Shown here: positions 9,134 to 18,233 of the stretch, in pieces
Layout: every line of letters starts with the position of its first letter
Numbering within the stretch: the stretch's first letter is position 1
Source: Methanococcoides burtonii DSM 6242
GTDB lineage: Archaea > Halobacteriota > Methanosarcinia > Methanosarcinales > Methanosarcinaceae
Assembly (NCBI RefSeq): GCF_000013725.1
Contig: NC_007955.1
Span: forward strand, 1,333,579 to 1,397,578
DNA length: 64,000 bases
Direction of reading: 5' to 3'
Translations under genes and position numbers: made by a program
Notes under the pieces: model-generated
Databases searched by the model: none
What the model was told of the DNA's origin: nothing
The model's input: the letters and a program-made list of their open reading frames with translations, nothing else

Positions 9134-9703
9134 GTGATAAGCATCAATCCAATAACTATACCTTTAAAAGAATTGCTTGATCAACTTGAAGAAGATGAAG
9201 TATTGGGTATGCTAGAGAATTTTGACTGTCGTAGAGAAACTTTCATAGAGGATTTTGTAAAGAATAAATCAATTCATTCTGAAAAAATGGGAAATACCAA
9301 ATCTTATTTTATTTTAGATGGAAATCGTGATGAATTGTGTATTTTAGGGTATTATGCACTAACTTTGAAAGTAATATGCTTGCCAGAGCTAACTAAAAAA
9401 CAAGCTAAAAAATTGCATTTGAAAAATCCCGAGGATAAATATCTCCCTACTTATTATATTGCACTCCTAGCTAAAAATGATACATATAAAGATCAAATTA
9501 AAGGTAAAAATATACTAAATAGTGCACTTAATAAAATAGGAGAAGCTGTCAAATGTGTAGGGGGGAGAGCTGTGTGGGTGGAAGCTAAAAAGAAAAATGA
9601 TGGTGTATTTAACTTTTATACAAGCAATGGTTTTCAAGAGTTTCAAGTTGAAGAACAAGAAGATGGTCAATACTCACATTTACTTAGAGTAGTTAAATGT
9701 TAA
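9134..9703 (+). CDS. GNAT-like N-acetyltransferase in an AT-rich island
   Basis: This 189-residue protein starts at GTG 9134 with only a weak ribosome site. Its layout fits a GNAT acetyltransferase: a strand region with ILGYYALTLKV, the central YIALLAKND stretch, an acceptor helix (ILNSALNKIGEAVKCVG), then VWVEAKKKNDGVFNFYTSNGF, where the GNAT motif for a neighbouring aromatic residue and the NGF turn are typical. Proteins of this type include toxins that acetylate aminoacyl-tRNA, but no antitoxin gene is visible upstream. Lysine-rich codon use and AT composition suggest transfer. The acetyltransferase fold is likely; the substrate is unknown. Confidence 0.6.
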   Translation: MISINPITIPLKELLDQLEEDEVLGMLENFDCRRETFIEDFVKNKSIHSEKMGNTKSYFILDGNRDELCILGYYALTLKVICLPELTKKQAKKLHLKNPEDKYLPTYYIALLAKNDTYKDQIKGKNILNSALNKIGEAVKCVGGRAVWVEAKKKNDGVFNFYTSNGFQEFQVEEQEDGQYSHLLRVVKC

Positions 9704-9756
9704 TAGTGAAAAGTATTTATAGATTAATGTAATTACTACCTCGAAGAGTTGTAATC

Positions 9757-9788
9757 GTTAACATAAAAAAGATGGTTAACATAAAAAA
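9757..9788. repeat. two copies of a 14 bp direct repeat
   Basis: GTTAACATAAAAAA occurs at 9757-9770 and again at 9775-9788, an 18-base period, between the GNAT-like gene and the 58-residue ORF. It could be a paired regulator site for the small gene that starts about 100 bases later. Only the repetition itself is shown. Confidence 0.6.
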
Positions 9789-9890
9789 TCCATAATATTT
9801 CAGCGTGTAATATATGTATAAGTTATTACAAACTGTAGAATATAGAAATAATATAAATGGATTAACCAAAATTACAGTGGAGGAGTAATT

Positions 9891-10067
9891 ATGGCTGGCA
9901 AATATTTATCACAAAATTGTTTATGTGTTGAAGACAATTTGGCGGTGGAAAAAGTGTACACATTATTAAATCAGAATACATCACCAGATATGCCTAAATC
10001 TGATTTCAACAAGAATTCATATGAAAGAACATCATTTTTATCCCGGATAAAAAAGAATATCCGATAA
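9891..10067 (+). CDS. 58-residue hypothetical protein with strong ribosome site
   Basis: ATG 9891 is preceded by GTGGAGGAG at good spacing, the strongest ribosome site in this part of the window. The product is small and polar, starts MAGKYLSQNCLCVEDNLAVE, and ends with the basic RIKKNIR. There is no transmembrane helix and no known motif. The stop overlaps a hairpin whose T tract is the insertion site of the IS1-family element. The strong site makes translation credible even though the protein is unknown. It may be a stress or antitoxin-size protein, but that is not shown. Confidence 0.55.
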   Translation: MAGKYLSQNCLCVEDNLAVEKVYTLLNQNTSPDMPKSDFNKNSYERTSFLSRIKKNIR

Positions 10068-10078
10068 ATTCTTTTTTT
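10044..10078 (+). terminator. hairpin and T tract after the 58-residue ORF
   Basis: CGGATA and TATCCG pair around an eight-base A-rich loop, and a run of T follows (ATTCTTTTTTT). The final CTTTTTTT is the left copy of the IS1-family target duplication. So the element inserted in the T tract of a likely terminator. Confidence 0.55.
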
Positions 10079-10819
10079 GGCATTGTTAACTAAACATAGC
10101 TAGCTCTTTATTTCTGTACTTCATCAAAAGAAGAACAGAGTACTTCAGCATTTCAAGACTCTTAGTATAACACTTTGACTTTCTTCTCAATCTTGCCAGA
10201 AAGTGCCTGAATATGCTGTTATATCCTTCAACAGTATATGTTTCAGCTTTGGATTGAGTGTGAATTTTCTCTGGAACAAACTCTGCATATGCCCTCCAGT
10301 GATCAGTCATCACTTCTCCAATCTCCTTCCCCTTTAATTTTTTCCAGAGTTTTAGTCCTGTTTCCGTTCCCCTGCTACCAAAAGAGCAGTCTATGAACCT
10401 TTTTCCATCTCTATCAACAGCAATCCAGATCCAACAATATTTTTTTTGTTCCCGATATAAGTGTGCATTTCATCTAATTCAACAATCGATATTTCATTTT
10501 CGCTCTTTAGATCCTCTAATTCACGACCAAACTTCTTTATCCATTTTTGGACAGAAACGTGGCTAACTCCTAAAAAACGTCCAATTGAACGAAATCCTAA
10601 TCCTTCGAGATAGAGTTGTAAAGCCTGCCGTTTAACAGACATGGGGCTAGCAGTTGATTTTAGCTCCACTGAATAGTTATACTCACAATCATGGCATTTG
10701 TAGCGTTGACGTCCATCGATTTTACCGTTCTTTTTATGATTGAAGCTCTTGCACCTGGGACAGTTCATGCACAAATATAGGTCCTGATAACATATAAACT
10801 CTACTTAAATACCAATGCC
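10079..10819 (-). mobile_element. IS1-family insertion sequence, complete ends
   Basis: The element is 741 bases long. Its ends start GGCATTGTTAACTAA on the left and GGCATTGGTATTTAA on the right (reverse complement), which match as imperfect terminal inverted repeats. An exact 8-base target duplication, CTTTTTTT, lies at 10071-10078 and 10820-10827. IS1 elements make 8-9 base duplications, so this fits well. It encodes one transposase split over two frames on the minus strand. Intact ends and duplication point to a fairly recent insertion. Confidence 0.9.
10086..10774 (-). CDS. IS1-family transposase in two frames
   Basis: The first frame (ATG 10774) begins with a zinc finger of two CxxC pairs (CPRC and CHDC), then a helix-turn-helix (SIGRFLGVSHVSVQKWIKK) and the first catalytic Asp in IVELDEMHTYIG. 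At a run of eight A after GGGAAC near 10440 sense moves by -1 into KKYCWIWIAVDRDGKRF, and goes on to MTDHWRAYAEF and the IS1-type ending RHFLARLRRKSKCYTKS before TAA at 10086. IS1 itself makes its transposase by -1 slippage at an A-rich site, so this may be programmed. The alternative is a one-base loss that kills the element. Without the shift the first frame ends at 10391. Confidence 0.85.
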
Positions 10820-10905
10820 CTTTTTTTATTTTACTTTTGTTTCGTTCTTTATTCGCCGGTTATCGGTTTTTTAGAGTACACTTTTTTCACGTAATATTCC
10901 CCTCA

Positions 10906-11246
10906 CTAAATGAAGAGGTAATCATATATTTCAGCAACAGTGCAAATTGTAAAACGCGGATTCTTGCTGGCAGTCTTCTGTTCAATAGACATAAAAGGTG
11001 ATCTTTATTCAATATACCCAAATCCGGTTTTCTATAAGCCCTCTAAAATTGCTAGGCATACGCTGAGAGTGATTCCACGTATCCCCTCTGCACTTCAGCA
11101 TATATCATATCAAAAGGAAGGGATGATTTTCCTGAACCACTAAGTCCTGTGATGACTATGAGCTTATCACAGGAAAATTTCAGACCTATATTCTTAATAT
11201 TGCATTCCCTGGCACCTTTTCTCATCAAACCAATCAAAGACATCAC
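10906..11246 (-). pseudogene. uvrA: uvrA 5' remnant
   Basis: The reverse strand encodes the N-terminus of UvrA, the nucleotide-excision-repair ATPase: [14 protein letters not shown], then the Walker [10 protein letters not shown] and [13 protein letters not shown] replaces the next Arg codon and another TAG follows two codons later. After a frame change the UvrA pattern resumes ([14 protein letters not shown] and VAEIYDYL) until TAG at 10906. About 110 codons of a protein near 950 residues remain. It is a dead fragment, not a functional gene; an intact uvrA is expected elsewhere. Confidence 0.85.
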
Positions 11247-11344
11247 ATATATTCATAAAGTGTCAATTCCGTATAATCATACTATAAGATACATTTATGA
11301 ATACGATATCGACATAGTTGATGTGAATATAAGGAGTTATTAAT

Positions 11345-12229
11345 TTGAAATGGAAACATGACAGGGGACTTGAGGGCAGGATGTTGTTGACAATGTTCCT
11401 GCTGGCGGCAGTGTATCTAGCATTTCTGGCATTCCTGTTCTATGCGGGTGCGCCTCAGATGTTTATGGTGTTGTTCATAGGCGCATTCATGGGATTACAA
11501 TACTATTACTCGGACAGGCTGGTGCTCTGGACCATGCATGCCAAGGTCGTTACTGCGCAGGAGGCTCCTGACCTGCACCAGACCATCACCCGGCTATGTG
11601 CCATAGCGGACCTGCCAATGCCCAGGGTGGCAGTGGTGAACACCTCAATTCCAAATGCCTTTGCAACTGGAAGGGGTCCCAAAAATGCAGTGGTTGCCGT
11701 GACCACGGGTCTGATGGATCAGCTTAACCAGGGTGAACTTGAAGCTGTGCTTGCACATGAGCTGAGCCATGTCAAGAACAGGGATATGGCGATACTGACC
11801 ATAGCCAGTTTCATATCTACCATGGCATTCTACATAGTCAGGTACAGTTTTTACTTTGGGGGTATGGGAGGCATGGGCGGCAGGAGAAAAGAATCAGGCG
11901 GTATTGTTGCTATCTGGATCGTCTCATTGCTGGTATGGATCATAAGTTTCCTGCTGATACGTGCTCTTTCAAGGTACAGGGAATTTGCGGCAGACAAGGG
12001 TTCCGCTGTCATCACGGGTCAGCCCTCCAATCTGGCATCGGCACTGACCAAGATCAGCGGGATCATGCCTCGTATTCCCAAGGATGATCTGAGGGAAGTG
12101 GAGGGTATGAACGCCTTTTTCATATTCCCGGCAGTTTCAGGTTCTTTCATGAGCCTGTTATCGACCCATCCTACCATAGAAAAAAGGATCGCTGCACTCG
12201 AAAAGATACAAAGGGAGCTGGAACTATAA
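11345..12229 (+). CDS. htpX: HtpX-like membrane zinc metalloprotease
   Basis: This 294-residue M48-family protease cleaves misfolded membrane proteins. It starts at TTG 11345 with an AAGGAG site eight bases upstream; no ATG in frame fits better. It shows two hydrophobic segments near residues 13-55, the zinc site HELSH near residue 138, two more membrane segments around 155-210, and the third ligand region YREFAADKGSA. The 3' end overlaps the pspAB start by one base, so both are translated together. The PspAB/PspAA/PspA neighbours imply a role in envelope stress. Confidence 0.94.
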   Translation: MKWKHDRGLEGRMLLTMFLLAAVYLAFLAFLFYAGAPQMFMVLFIGAFMGLQYYYSDRLVLWTMHAKVVTAQEAPDLHQTITRLCAIADLPMPRVAVVNTSIPNAFATGRGPKNAVVAVTTGLMDQLNQGELEAVLAHELSHVKNRDMAILTIASFISTMAFYIVRYSFYFGGMGGMGGRRKESGGIVAIWIVSLLVWIISFLLIRALSRYREFAADKGSAVITGQPSNLASALTKISGIMPRIPKDDLREVEGMNAFFIFPAVSGSFMSLLSTHPTIEKRIAALEKIQRELEL

Positions 12230-12801
12230 TGGGATTTAAAAGCATGTTCGATTCCCTGCTTGGCAGGAGCAAGTTGCCGGAATCGAATACGGAACGTTTG
12301 TTCTCTATCTCGACAGCAGTCATTACAATGGAGGTGAACCTGAACCTCCAGCCATCCGGTCAGGCAGGCATCTGTTTTAAGTCCATGTCCCTTTCCCAGT
12401 ATGAGAACACAAGAAAGGAGATAGAAGGCCTGTTAAGTTACAGCACAAAGGAAACAGGGACAAAGTATCATATCGAGAAGGACAAGTACAACTTTCTCTG
12501 GGTGATACTGGACGATAAAGATTTCGAAGACCTTGTCACAAACATACACATGATCAGCCAGACCCTGATAGAGCAGGGATTCTCAGAACAGATATTGTGT
12601 GCTGTTTATCGATTTGAGAGCAAAGGACCGGTATACTGGATATATAGTTTCAAGCAGGGTAATTACTATCCTTTCGTACCACTAAAGAATCAGGAAAGGG
12701 ACAATTCCATGGAGTTGCGGCTCAAATCCCTCATGGATGACGAACTGCCGATCGAGAAAAATGTGGAGAAATGGTATCCCCTCTGGGGGATGCCATTCTG
12801 A
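12229..12801 (+). CDS. pspAB: PspA-associated protein PspAB
   Basis: This 190-residue soluble protein belongs to the HtpX-linked PspAB family. It opens with GFKSMFDSLLGRSKLP, has alternating strands and helices, and ends in the family's aromatic tail (KWYPLWGMPF). The start ATG overlaps the htpX stop in a TAATG junction. The family is known mainly by its link with HtpX and PspA; the molecular role is not established. Its stop is only seven bases from the convergent pspAA stop. Confidence 0.88.
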   Translation: MGFKSMFDSLLGRSKLPESNTERLFSISTAVITMEVNLNLQPSGQAGICFKSMSLSQYENTRKEIEGLLSYSTKETGTKYHIEKDKYNFLWVILDDKDFEDLVTNIHMISQTLIEQGFSEQILCAVYRFESKGPVYWIYSFKQGNYYPFVPLKNQERDNSMELRLKSLMDDELPIEKNVEKWYPLWGMPF

Positions 12802-12808
12802 ATCTTTT

Positions 12809-13087
12809 TTAATCTTCGAGTAGACCGCTTCCGGTAAAGATCTCCGTTGCTTCTTCCAGACTAAGATCTTCAGGCGGAACAATGATGTTGGACTCCACAA
12901 TACTTGTATCATCCAGTTGCTTTCCATTTGACTTGACCACATTGATGAGCTTTAAAAGTTCAGTTCTGTAATCAGCTTCATTTCCCTTGCCTACAAGCTC
13001 CACTATCCTGTTATCAATGCTGTTGAGCTCATCGAACAGACTTCCAGGGACCTCATACTGCCCTTCACCCATTATCCGGATAATCAT
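12809..13087 (-). CDS. pspAA: PspA-associated protein PspAA
   Basis: This 92-residue protein is a PspAA. It starts with MIIRIMGEGQYEVP, the family's strand-turn signature, followed by two helices and an acidic end (EATEIFTGSGLLED). It overlaps the pspA stop by four bases (ATGA), a sign of translational coupling. The family is a partner of PspA in archaea and many bacteria and probably controls or binds it; that part is family knowledge, not seen here. Confidence 0.88.
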   Translation of the reverse strand: MIIRIMGEGQYEVPGSLFDELNSIDNRIVELVGKGNEADYRTELLKLINVVKSNGKQLDDTSIVESNIIVPPEDLSLEEATEIFTGSGLLED

Positions 13088-13782
13088 TTGCCTTCCTCCT
13101 GCCTGAGTTTTGCCAGCTCCGTTTCGACATTCGATTCTGCACTTATCTTTGCAAGTTCCCTATCAATGTCATCCCCACTGCTTGTGAAGTCATCAAGGGT
13201 GCCTGCATCAATGAGCTCATCAAGGGCAGAGGCACGTGCCTTCATATCTTCTGTCTTGTTCTCTGCTCTCTCAACGGCAAGACCTACATCCGCCATCTCT
13301 TCACTGATACCTGATACTGATTCACTAATATTTACCTGGGCCTCAGCAGCTGTATATTGTGCCTTGATCGTCTCTTTCTTCGTCCTGAAAACCTCTACCT
13401 TGGTTGAAAGACGTTTCTCAGCAGCCACAAGCTTATCTTGCTCCTTTCCAAGTTCCGCTATCTGCTGGTCAAGTCCCTGGACCTGTATATCCAGTGCTCC
13501 CTTGCGCTCAAGAGCAAGTCTTGCAAGGTCTTCCCTGTCACTCTTGATGGCATCTCTTGCCTGCCCTGCCAGTTTATCAATGCTCTGCATCAGCTTTGAA
13601 CGCTGTAGCTGAAGTCTTTTCTTTGAGGTTGCGACATCAGCGACCCCTCTTTTTACACCCTGTAACATTTCCAGTTGTTTCTCATAGGAATAATCAAGTG
13701 TCTCTCTGGGATCCTCCATGCGATTGACGATCTTGTTCATCTTCGCTTTAAGGACGGTTTCCATTCTGTTAAATAAACTCAT
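13084..13782 (-). CDS. pspA: PspA/IM30 membrane-stress protein
   Basis: This 232-residue, nearly all-helical protein belongs to the PspA/IM30/Vipp1 family, relatives of ESCRT-III that coat and repair membranes. The N-terminus has RMETVLKAKMNKIVNRMEDP, where the RMEDPxxTL-type turn is characteristic, followed by long coiled coil with ESVSGISEEM near the middle. It begins transcription for pspA-pspAA, convergent with htpX-pspAB. No transcription-regulator gene of the bacterial PspF type is near. Confidence 0.92.
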   Translation of the reverse strand: MSLFNRMETVLKAKMNKIVNRMEDPRETLDYSYEKQLEMLQGVKRGVADVATSKKRLQLQRSKLMQSIDKLAGQARDAIKSDREDLARLALERKGALDIQVQGLDQQIAELGKEQDKLVAAEKRLSTKVEVFRTKKETIKAQYTAAEAQVNISESVSGISEEMADVGLAVERAENKTEDMKARASALDELIDAGTLDDFTSSGDDIDRELAKISAESNVETELAKLRQEEGK

Positions 13783-13908
13783 TTTATCCCTCCCGCTAAT
13801 ATGTGCATGTTAGTCATCAGAACTAACTATTATATGTTATTTGACACGTTTACTATTTCTAAGTTTAGTTCCAGTGGATTTTAAGGATGATTCAAAAAGA
13901 TGATTATA

Positions 13909-14156
13909 GAGAATTCCGACAAACCCCCCACACCAGAAATAAAAATAAACAAACAGTTGCAATCATTATATATAGCACCTATTGCCAACTTTGCAATTAA
14001 AAAAGAGTAAAACGTCTCGAAGATCTTGATGACAGACTCTCCGAAATCGAATGTCTCATAGATTGGAAACCATTTCGTCCAATCGTAGCAGAAACGTATG
14101 GCAACAAAACAAAGTTAGGTGGCAGACCAAATCTTGATGAAATAGTCATGCTCAAG
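13909..14156 (+). mobile_element. left-end remnant of IS5-like element
   Basis: The first 12 bases, GAGAATTCCGAC, match the left end of the complete element at 34686, and the coding part corresponds to the first about 50 codons of its transposase (LSEIECLIDWKPFRPIVAE). A base is lost near the start, giving a stop after IKKE, and the sequence ends abruptly at CTCAAG 14156. The rest is deleted. The copy has drifted from the complete one, so it is an old relic. Confidence 0.88.
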
Positions 14157-14315
14157 CGGATATATAAATGTGTTAAATTTCTTTTCAAGATCAGCTTGAA
14201 TGTTTTTTAAAGTATGGATAATTTGCTTATTATTGATCTTTTTATCATCTTCTATGTAATAAGAAACAATGATATGTTCAAATGTACTACCTCCACTAGA
14301 ACCAATATAAATCAC
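14157..14315 (-). pseudogene. unknown gene fragment truncated at IS relic
   Basis: From GTG 14315 the reverse strand encodes about 53 residues (YIGSSGGSTFEHIIVSYYIE then KNIQADLEKKFNTFIYP) before it runs into the IS relic. The composition is protein-like but I recognise no family. It lies downstream of the YhaN-like gene on the same strand, so it may be the residue of a third gene of that operon. The frame is also open upstream to about 14354, so the true start is uncertain. Confidence 0.4.
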
Positions 14316-14390
14316 ACTAACATAATTGTATAAATGTGATACTCGTTCATTTAATTAGCACAATCGCATCATTATTACACAATCTTGAAA

Positions 14391-17300
14391 TCAGTCTAAT
14401 TCATTTAACTCAATCACCTTTACTCCATGTACGACATCTCTAAACATTTCCACTGTTCTTGGGTGACAGGTAAAATAAAGCACCTGATTAGACGAACTGA
14501 GTTCACTAATAGAACTGATCGCATTTCTGCTTCTTACCGGATCGAAATTGACCAGAATATCATCAAACACTATTGGTAATGACTCTGAATGTTTCCCAAG
14601 CTCTTTAATGAACCCAAATCTCAACGCAAGATAAAGTTGTTCGGCTGTCCCTCGACTTAGTTCAACTATATTTTTATGGGTTCCACTCTTATCTTCAACA
14701 AAAATATCTGAAGAATCAAGAGGCGAATATATTCGTTCATATTTTCCGCCTGTTATATTGATAAAGAATGACTGTGCCTCAGTAATAACAGCTGGTTGCC
14801 TTTCTTTCTCATATCTTTCCATTGCTTTTGAAAGAATATGTTGTGCAATGGAATATGTTGCCCATTCTCTCGACTTCTCATTAAGCTCTTCTTTAAGCAT
14901 TCCAAGTTCCAGTCTTAACGTAGAGCCTTCGTTATAGCCCTCAAGCTGCGTTATTTGGTTCTTGATACTTCCTTTCTCATTGCTTAGAGATTCAAGTTCA
15001 TCATCGATCTCATTGATATTTTCAGCAATTTCAGATTCTTGCACTTTCAACAGATCATGCTTTGAATTCTTCAACTCGTCCATAATGATCAGATGTTCAT
15101 CATCATTTCCGGAAAGCTTCCTTAAATGCAACTCTGCGATATTGTAGCCATTCCTTGCTTGAGAAAGATCATCCCATATCTTTGCATTACTGACAAAATC
15201 ATCTTCTGAATCAGCAACCCCCTCTTTGAGAAGAGTGGACATATCATTTAAATGATCAAGATGTTTATTCTCAGCTTCCTTGAGACTGAATGAAAGTTTA
15301 TCCATCTCAGATATCAGGCTATCTAATTGGTTCTTTTCACTAACCGCTTTCTCAACATCATCACGAAGGGTCTCAAGCTCCGTATCAAAACCAAATCCAG
15401 AACCCTTTCTTCCACACACATCAAGAGTCCCTCTGATTTTATCCTCATAGACATCTATAGAGCTAGTATACGATTCGATATTTTCAGCAAGATTCTTGAT
15501 ATTGTCTTGAATTTCATAACAATTTCTAATAGCTGCAAAGATATCAAGGATGCTTTCAGTTGTCATATTTGAAGAAAGATCATACTTTGCCAGCCATTCC
15601 TTCCATTTATTCAAAACGACACTTCTTTCAGCTTCTTTTTCCTTAAGAGCAACATTCAGCATTTCAGACTGTTCAACAAGCTCTTCATGGTCCTGTTGCA
15701 ACTGTTCGACCTTCCCAGTATTTGCGTATTCAGCATTCACATCATCATGTAGCTTAATTATATCTAGATCAATGGGACGCCCAGTAATATCACATTTACA
15801 TAGGTCAAGCAGTTTCTTAGCATCCTCCTCGAAATCCTCTACGGACTTTTCACACATTAGTAGCTGAGAATGAAGATCATTGATTACCGCCTGCTTGTCT
15901 TTTCCTTCTCGAACAAGAGCAAACTTGTCGGAGATATTATCAGGTGCTAGCTCAACATCCAGATTGCAGGAAATAAGCCATTCATTCCATTCTATCTGAA
16001 TATTTTGGTAAGAATACCTCATATCATCAAGTTTTGCTTCTAAAAAAGCATATTGATCACTTGATGCTTTCTTATCTTTTTCAAGTTTATCTCTCTCCAA
16101 ATTGAGATATGAAATCGTCTTAAGACCAAGAGCATATTCCTTAAGATCATCATATCTCTCTTCAAGTACAGATATCTCAGGGATAGCTTTAAAGTTACAA
16201 AAGATAGCATCCGAAAGCATCTGTTCACGAATGGATTGGATTTCTCGTTTTGCCTGTTCTTTTACATTATCTTGTCGAGCAGTATCCACATTAATTGCAG
16301 GAACTTGTGCACTTATACCTGATTTTCTTAAAGATATAAAATATATGATTGCTACAATAAACAGAACAATACATACAATAATTCCACCATGCAAATTCTC
16401 ATAAACAAAACCCGCGGCAAGAACTGCAAAACCCAAAACTACAAAAGCACCTGCAGGCCACATAGGCATATGTTGGCTTACTGTAACAGGCACTTTTCCC
16501 ATTATGGAAGCAAAATTATCGTCCCTCTCCAAAGACTTAAGGTCCATCTCTTTTTCTTTAAGATAAGGATATTTTGCCCGCAGACCCTTCAAACAAGCAA
16601 GCATTTCACGAAGGTTATCTTCAGGGATCTTCATATTGATAGCATTGATCTTAGAATCGATTTTGAGAATATTATTATTAATCCTATTGATTTCAAGCAT
16701 TGCCCATTCAAGCTTTGCTTCAAGATCGTGAATATTCAATTCTGCATTCTTAAAATTAGATGCCATGGCATTGGAATATTCTTTTGCACTACTGGAAAGA
16801 TGGAAATCCCCTAATGAAGATTCATCCCAATTACTTCCAATATCCTGCAATATATCAGTAAGCTCTTTCTTTTTACTATCCAGTTTTGTCTCATTAGAGA
16901 TTATTTGTCCGACATTTGCTTGATATCCTACTACCCGATCGGCTATGTTCAAAATTGCAGACCGTTGCTTCAACAGTTTCCCAGAAACAACCTCATGTTT
17001 CTTATTTATTCTTGAGATCAAATCTTCGATCCTTTTGAGATTTTGGCGCGTATTCTTAATCTCATCATCGATTGCCTGTAGTTCACTATGCCGCTTGCGT
17101 ACAGTATCAATTGCAGGTATAGATCGGTCAAATCCATTCAACTTTCCCTCATCCCAATCCGGTCCAAGTTCCTGAAGCAGAGAGTCAAACCTTTTCTTTT
17201 CCGTTTGCAATGAAACTTTCACTTTTGGAAGTTCTTCTTTTTCTGCTCTGTATTTTTCAATTCCCTTACCTAACTCAAATATTATATCCTTTTGTAAGAG

Positions 17301-18233
17301 CAGAGATTCATCTACAGCAATATTGCTTTGCTCTTTTCTGTTTCTCTCAATAGAGCTATTCAAGCCTGCAATGTTCTCATAAAGTTCCTGGATCTTCCCT
17401 TTGATACCAGTATATCGATTAAGCCCATTATCGGGAAAAGATTCGAGTTTCGGAAGCTCTTCTATCTTGTTGCCATGAGTCTGAAGATCTACCCAGTCAT
17501 CCCACACGGACAAAAGAGATCTTACATGTTCCTGTTTTTCAAGGAGGGCTGATTTTTTATTCTTAAGATCACTTATCTCTTTTTCCTTATATCGGATATC
17601 ATTGTGCAACTGATCATATGCATACTGCCCGTCTTCAATATCGTTTATTTCCTGTTCGATTTTATTTAGTTCAGTGAAAAGAGTATTGATCTGTGGCTTC
17701 TTTCCTGTGGGTTTGAATATGGCTCCTTTTTTTTTCTCAAATAAATTTTGTATATATGGTATCGAAGCAGCTCCAATGCCGGTTCCTGCACTATATAATT
17801 TCCCATTTATCGAATCGCCATTTAGTTTATTAAAATCTTGGAGCTCATCTAGACCGAAAGCATAGACATTTTCAAAAACATCCTTGTCAGCATTTCCAAG
17901 TATCTTTCCAATTTCGTTTTCATCTTTAATGATACCATCGGGAAGATAAATATTCAAGCCATTTTGTGCATACCTTTCAATTGTATAACCAATCCCAGCA
18001 TCTACCTGAATTGAAAGTCTCCCACCATGCAGTCCTCCCTTAAAAGGTGGGTAATGGTTTATGTTACTTCTTTTATCAGGAAAACCAAAAAACATTCTTC
18101 TTATAAATGAGAGCAAAGTGGATTTTCCTGCTTCATTTTCACCATGCAGTACAGTTAATCCTTCTCCTAGGTCATTGATAGAAAAATCATTAAACTTACC
18201 AAAACCATCTATATTCAGATCAGTTATTCTCAT
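14391..18233 (-). CDS. YhaN-type SMC-like ATPase with central transmembrane helices
   Basis: This protein of about 1280 residues is a Rad50/SbcC relative. The start ATG 18233 is chosen for its GGAGG site six bases away; GTG 18239 is possible. Walker A is GENEAGKST at residues 31-39, the ABC signature is in ELSRGTAEQLYLALR near the C-terminus, Walker B is PIVFDDIL, and a CHPRT H-loop follows. Between are two very long coiled coils. In place of the Rad50 zinc hook (no CxxC) there are two hydrophobic helices near residues 596-640 (GAFVVLGFAVLAAGFVY and IVCIVLFIVAIIYFISL). This matches the bacterial YhaN layout. It overlaps the YhaO-like gene by 14 bases, so the two likely form one membrane-attached nuclease complex. 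Confidence 0.88.
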   Translation of the reverse strand: MRITDLNIDGFGKFNDFSINDLGEGLTVLHGENEAGKSTLLSFIRRMFFGFPDKRSNINHYPPFKGGLHGGRLSIQVDAGIGYTIERYAQNGLNIYLPDGIIKDENEIGKILGNADKDVFENVYAFGLDELQDFNKLNGDSINGKLYSAGTGIGAASIPYIQNLFEKKKGAIFKPTGKKPQINTLFTELNKIEQEINDIEDGQYAYDQLHNDIRYKEKEISDLKNKKSALLEKQEHVRSLLSVWDDWVDLQTHGNKIEELPKLESFPDNGLNRYTGIKGKIQELYENIAGLNSSIERNRKEQSNIAVDESLLLQKDIIFELGKGIEKYRAEKEELPKVKVSLQTEKKRFDSLLQELGPDWDEGKLNGFDRSIPAIDTVRKRHSELQAIDDEIKNTRQNLKRIEDLISRINKKHEVVSGKLLKQRSAILNIADRVVGYQANVGQIISNETKLDSKKKELTDILQDIGSNWDESSLGDFHLSSSAKEYSNAMASNFKNAELNIHDLEAKLEWAMLEINRINNNILKIDSKINAINMKIPEDNLREMLACLKGLRAKYPYLKEKEMDLKSLERDDNFASIMGKVPVTVSQHMPMWPAGAFVVLGFAVLAAGFVYENLHGGIIVCIVLFIVAIIYFISLRKSGISAQVPAINVDTARQDNVKEQAKREIQSIREQMLSDAIFCNFKAIPEISVLEERYDDLKEYALGLKTISYLNLERDKLEKDKKASSDQYAFLEAKLDDMRYSYQNIQIEWNEWLISCNLDVELAPDNISDKFALVREGKDKQAVINDLHSQLLMCEKSVEDFEEDAKKLLDLCKCDITGRPIDLDIIKLHDDVNAEYANTGKVEQLQQDHEELVEQSEMLNVALKEKEAERSVVLNKWKEWLAKYDLSSNMTTESILDIFAAIRNCYEIQDNIKNLAENIESYTSSIDVYEDKIRGTLDVCGRKGSGFGFDTELETLRDDVEKAVSEKNQLDSLISEMDKLSFSLKEAENKHLDHLNDMSTLLKEGVADSEDDFVSNAKIWDDLSQARNGYNIAELHLRKLSGNDDEHLIIMDELKNSKHDLLKVQESEIAENINEIDDELESLSNEKGSIKNQITQLEGYNEGSTLRLELGMLKEELNEKSREWATYSIAQHILSKAMERYEKERQPAVITEAQSFFINITGGKYERIYSPLDSSDIFVEDKSGTHKNIVELSRGTAEQLYLALRFGFIKELGKHSESLPIVFDDILVNFDPVRSRNAISSISELSSSNQVLYFTCHPRTVEMFRDVVHGVKVIELNELD

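Noticed and set aside
10940-11143. 67-codon plus-strand ORF
   Set aside because: It is antisense to the recognisable uvrA remnant.
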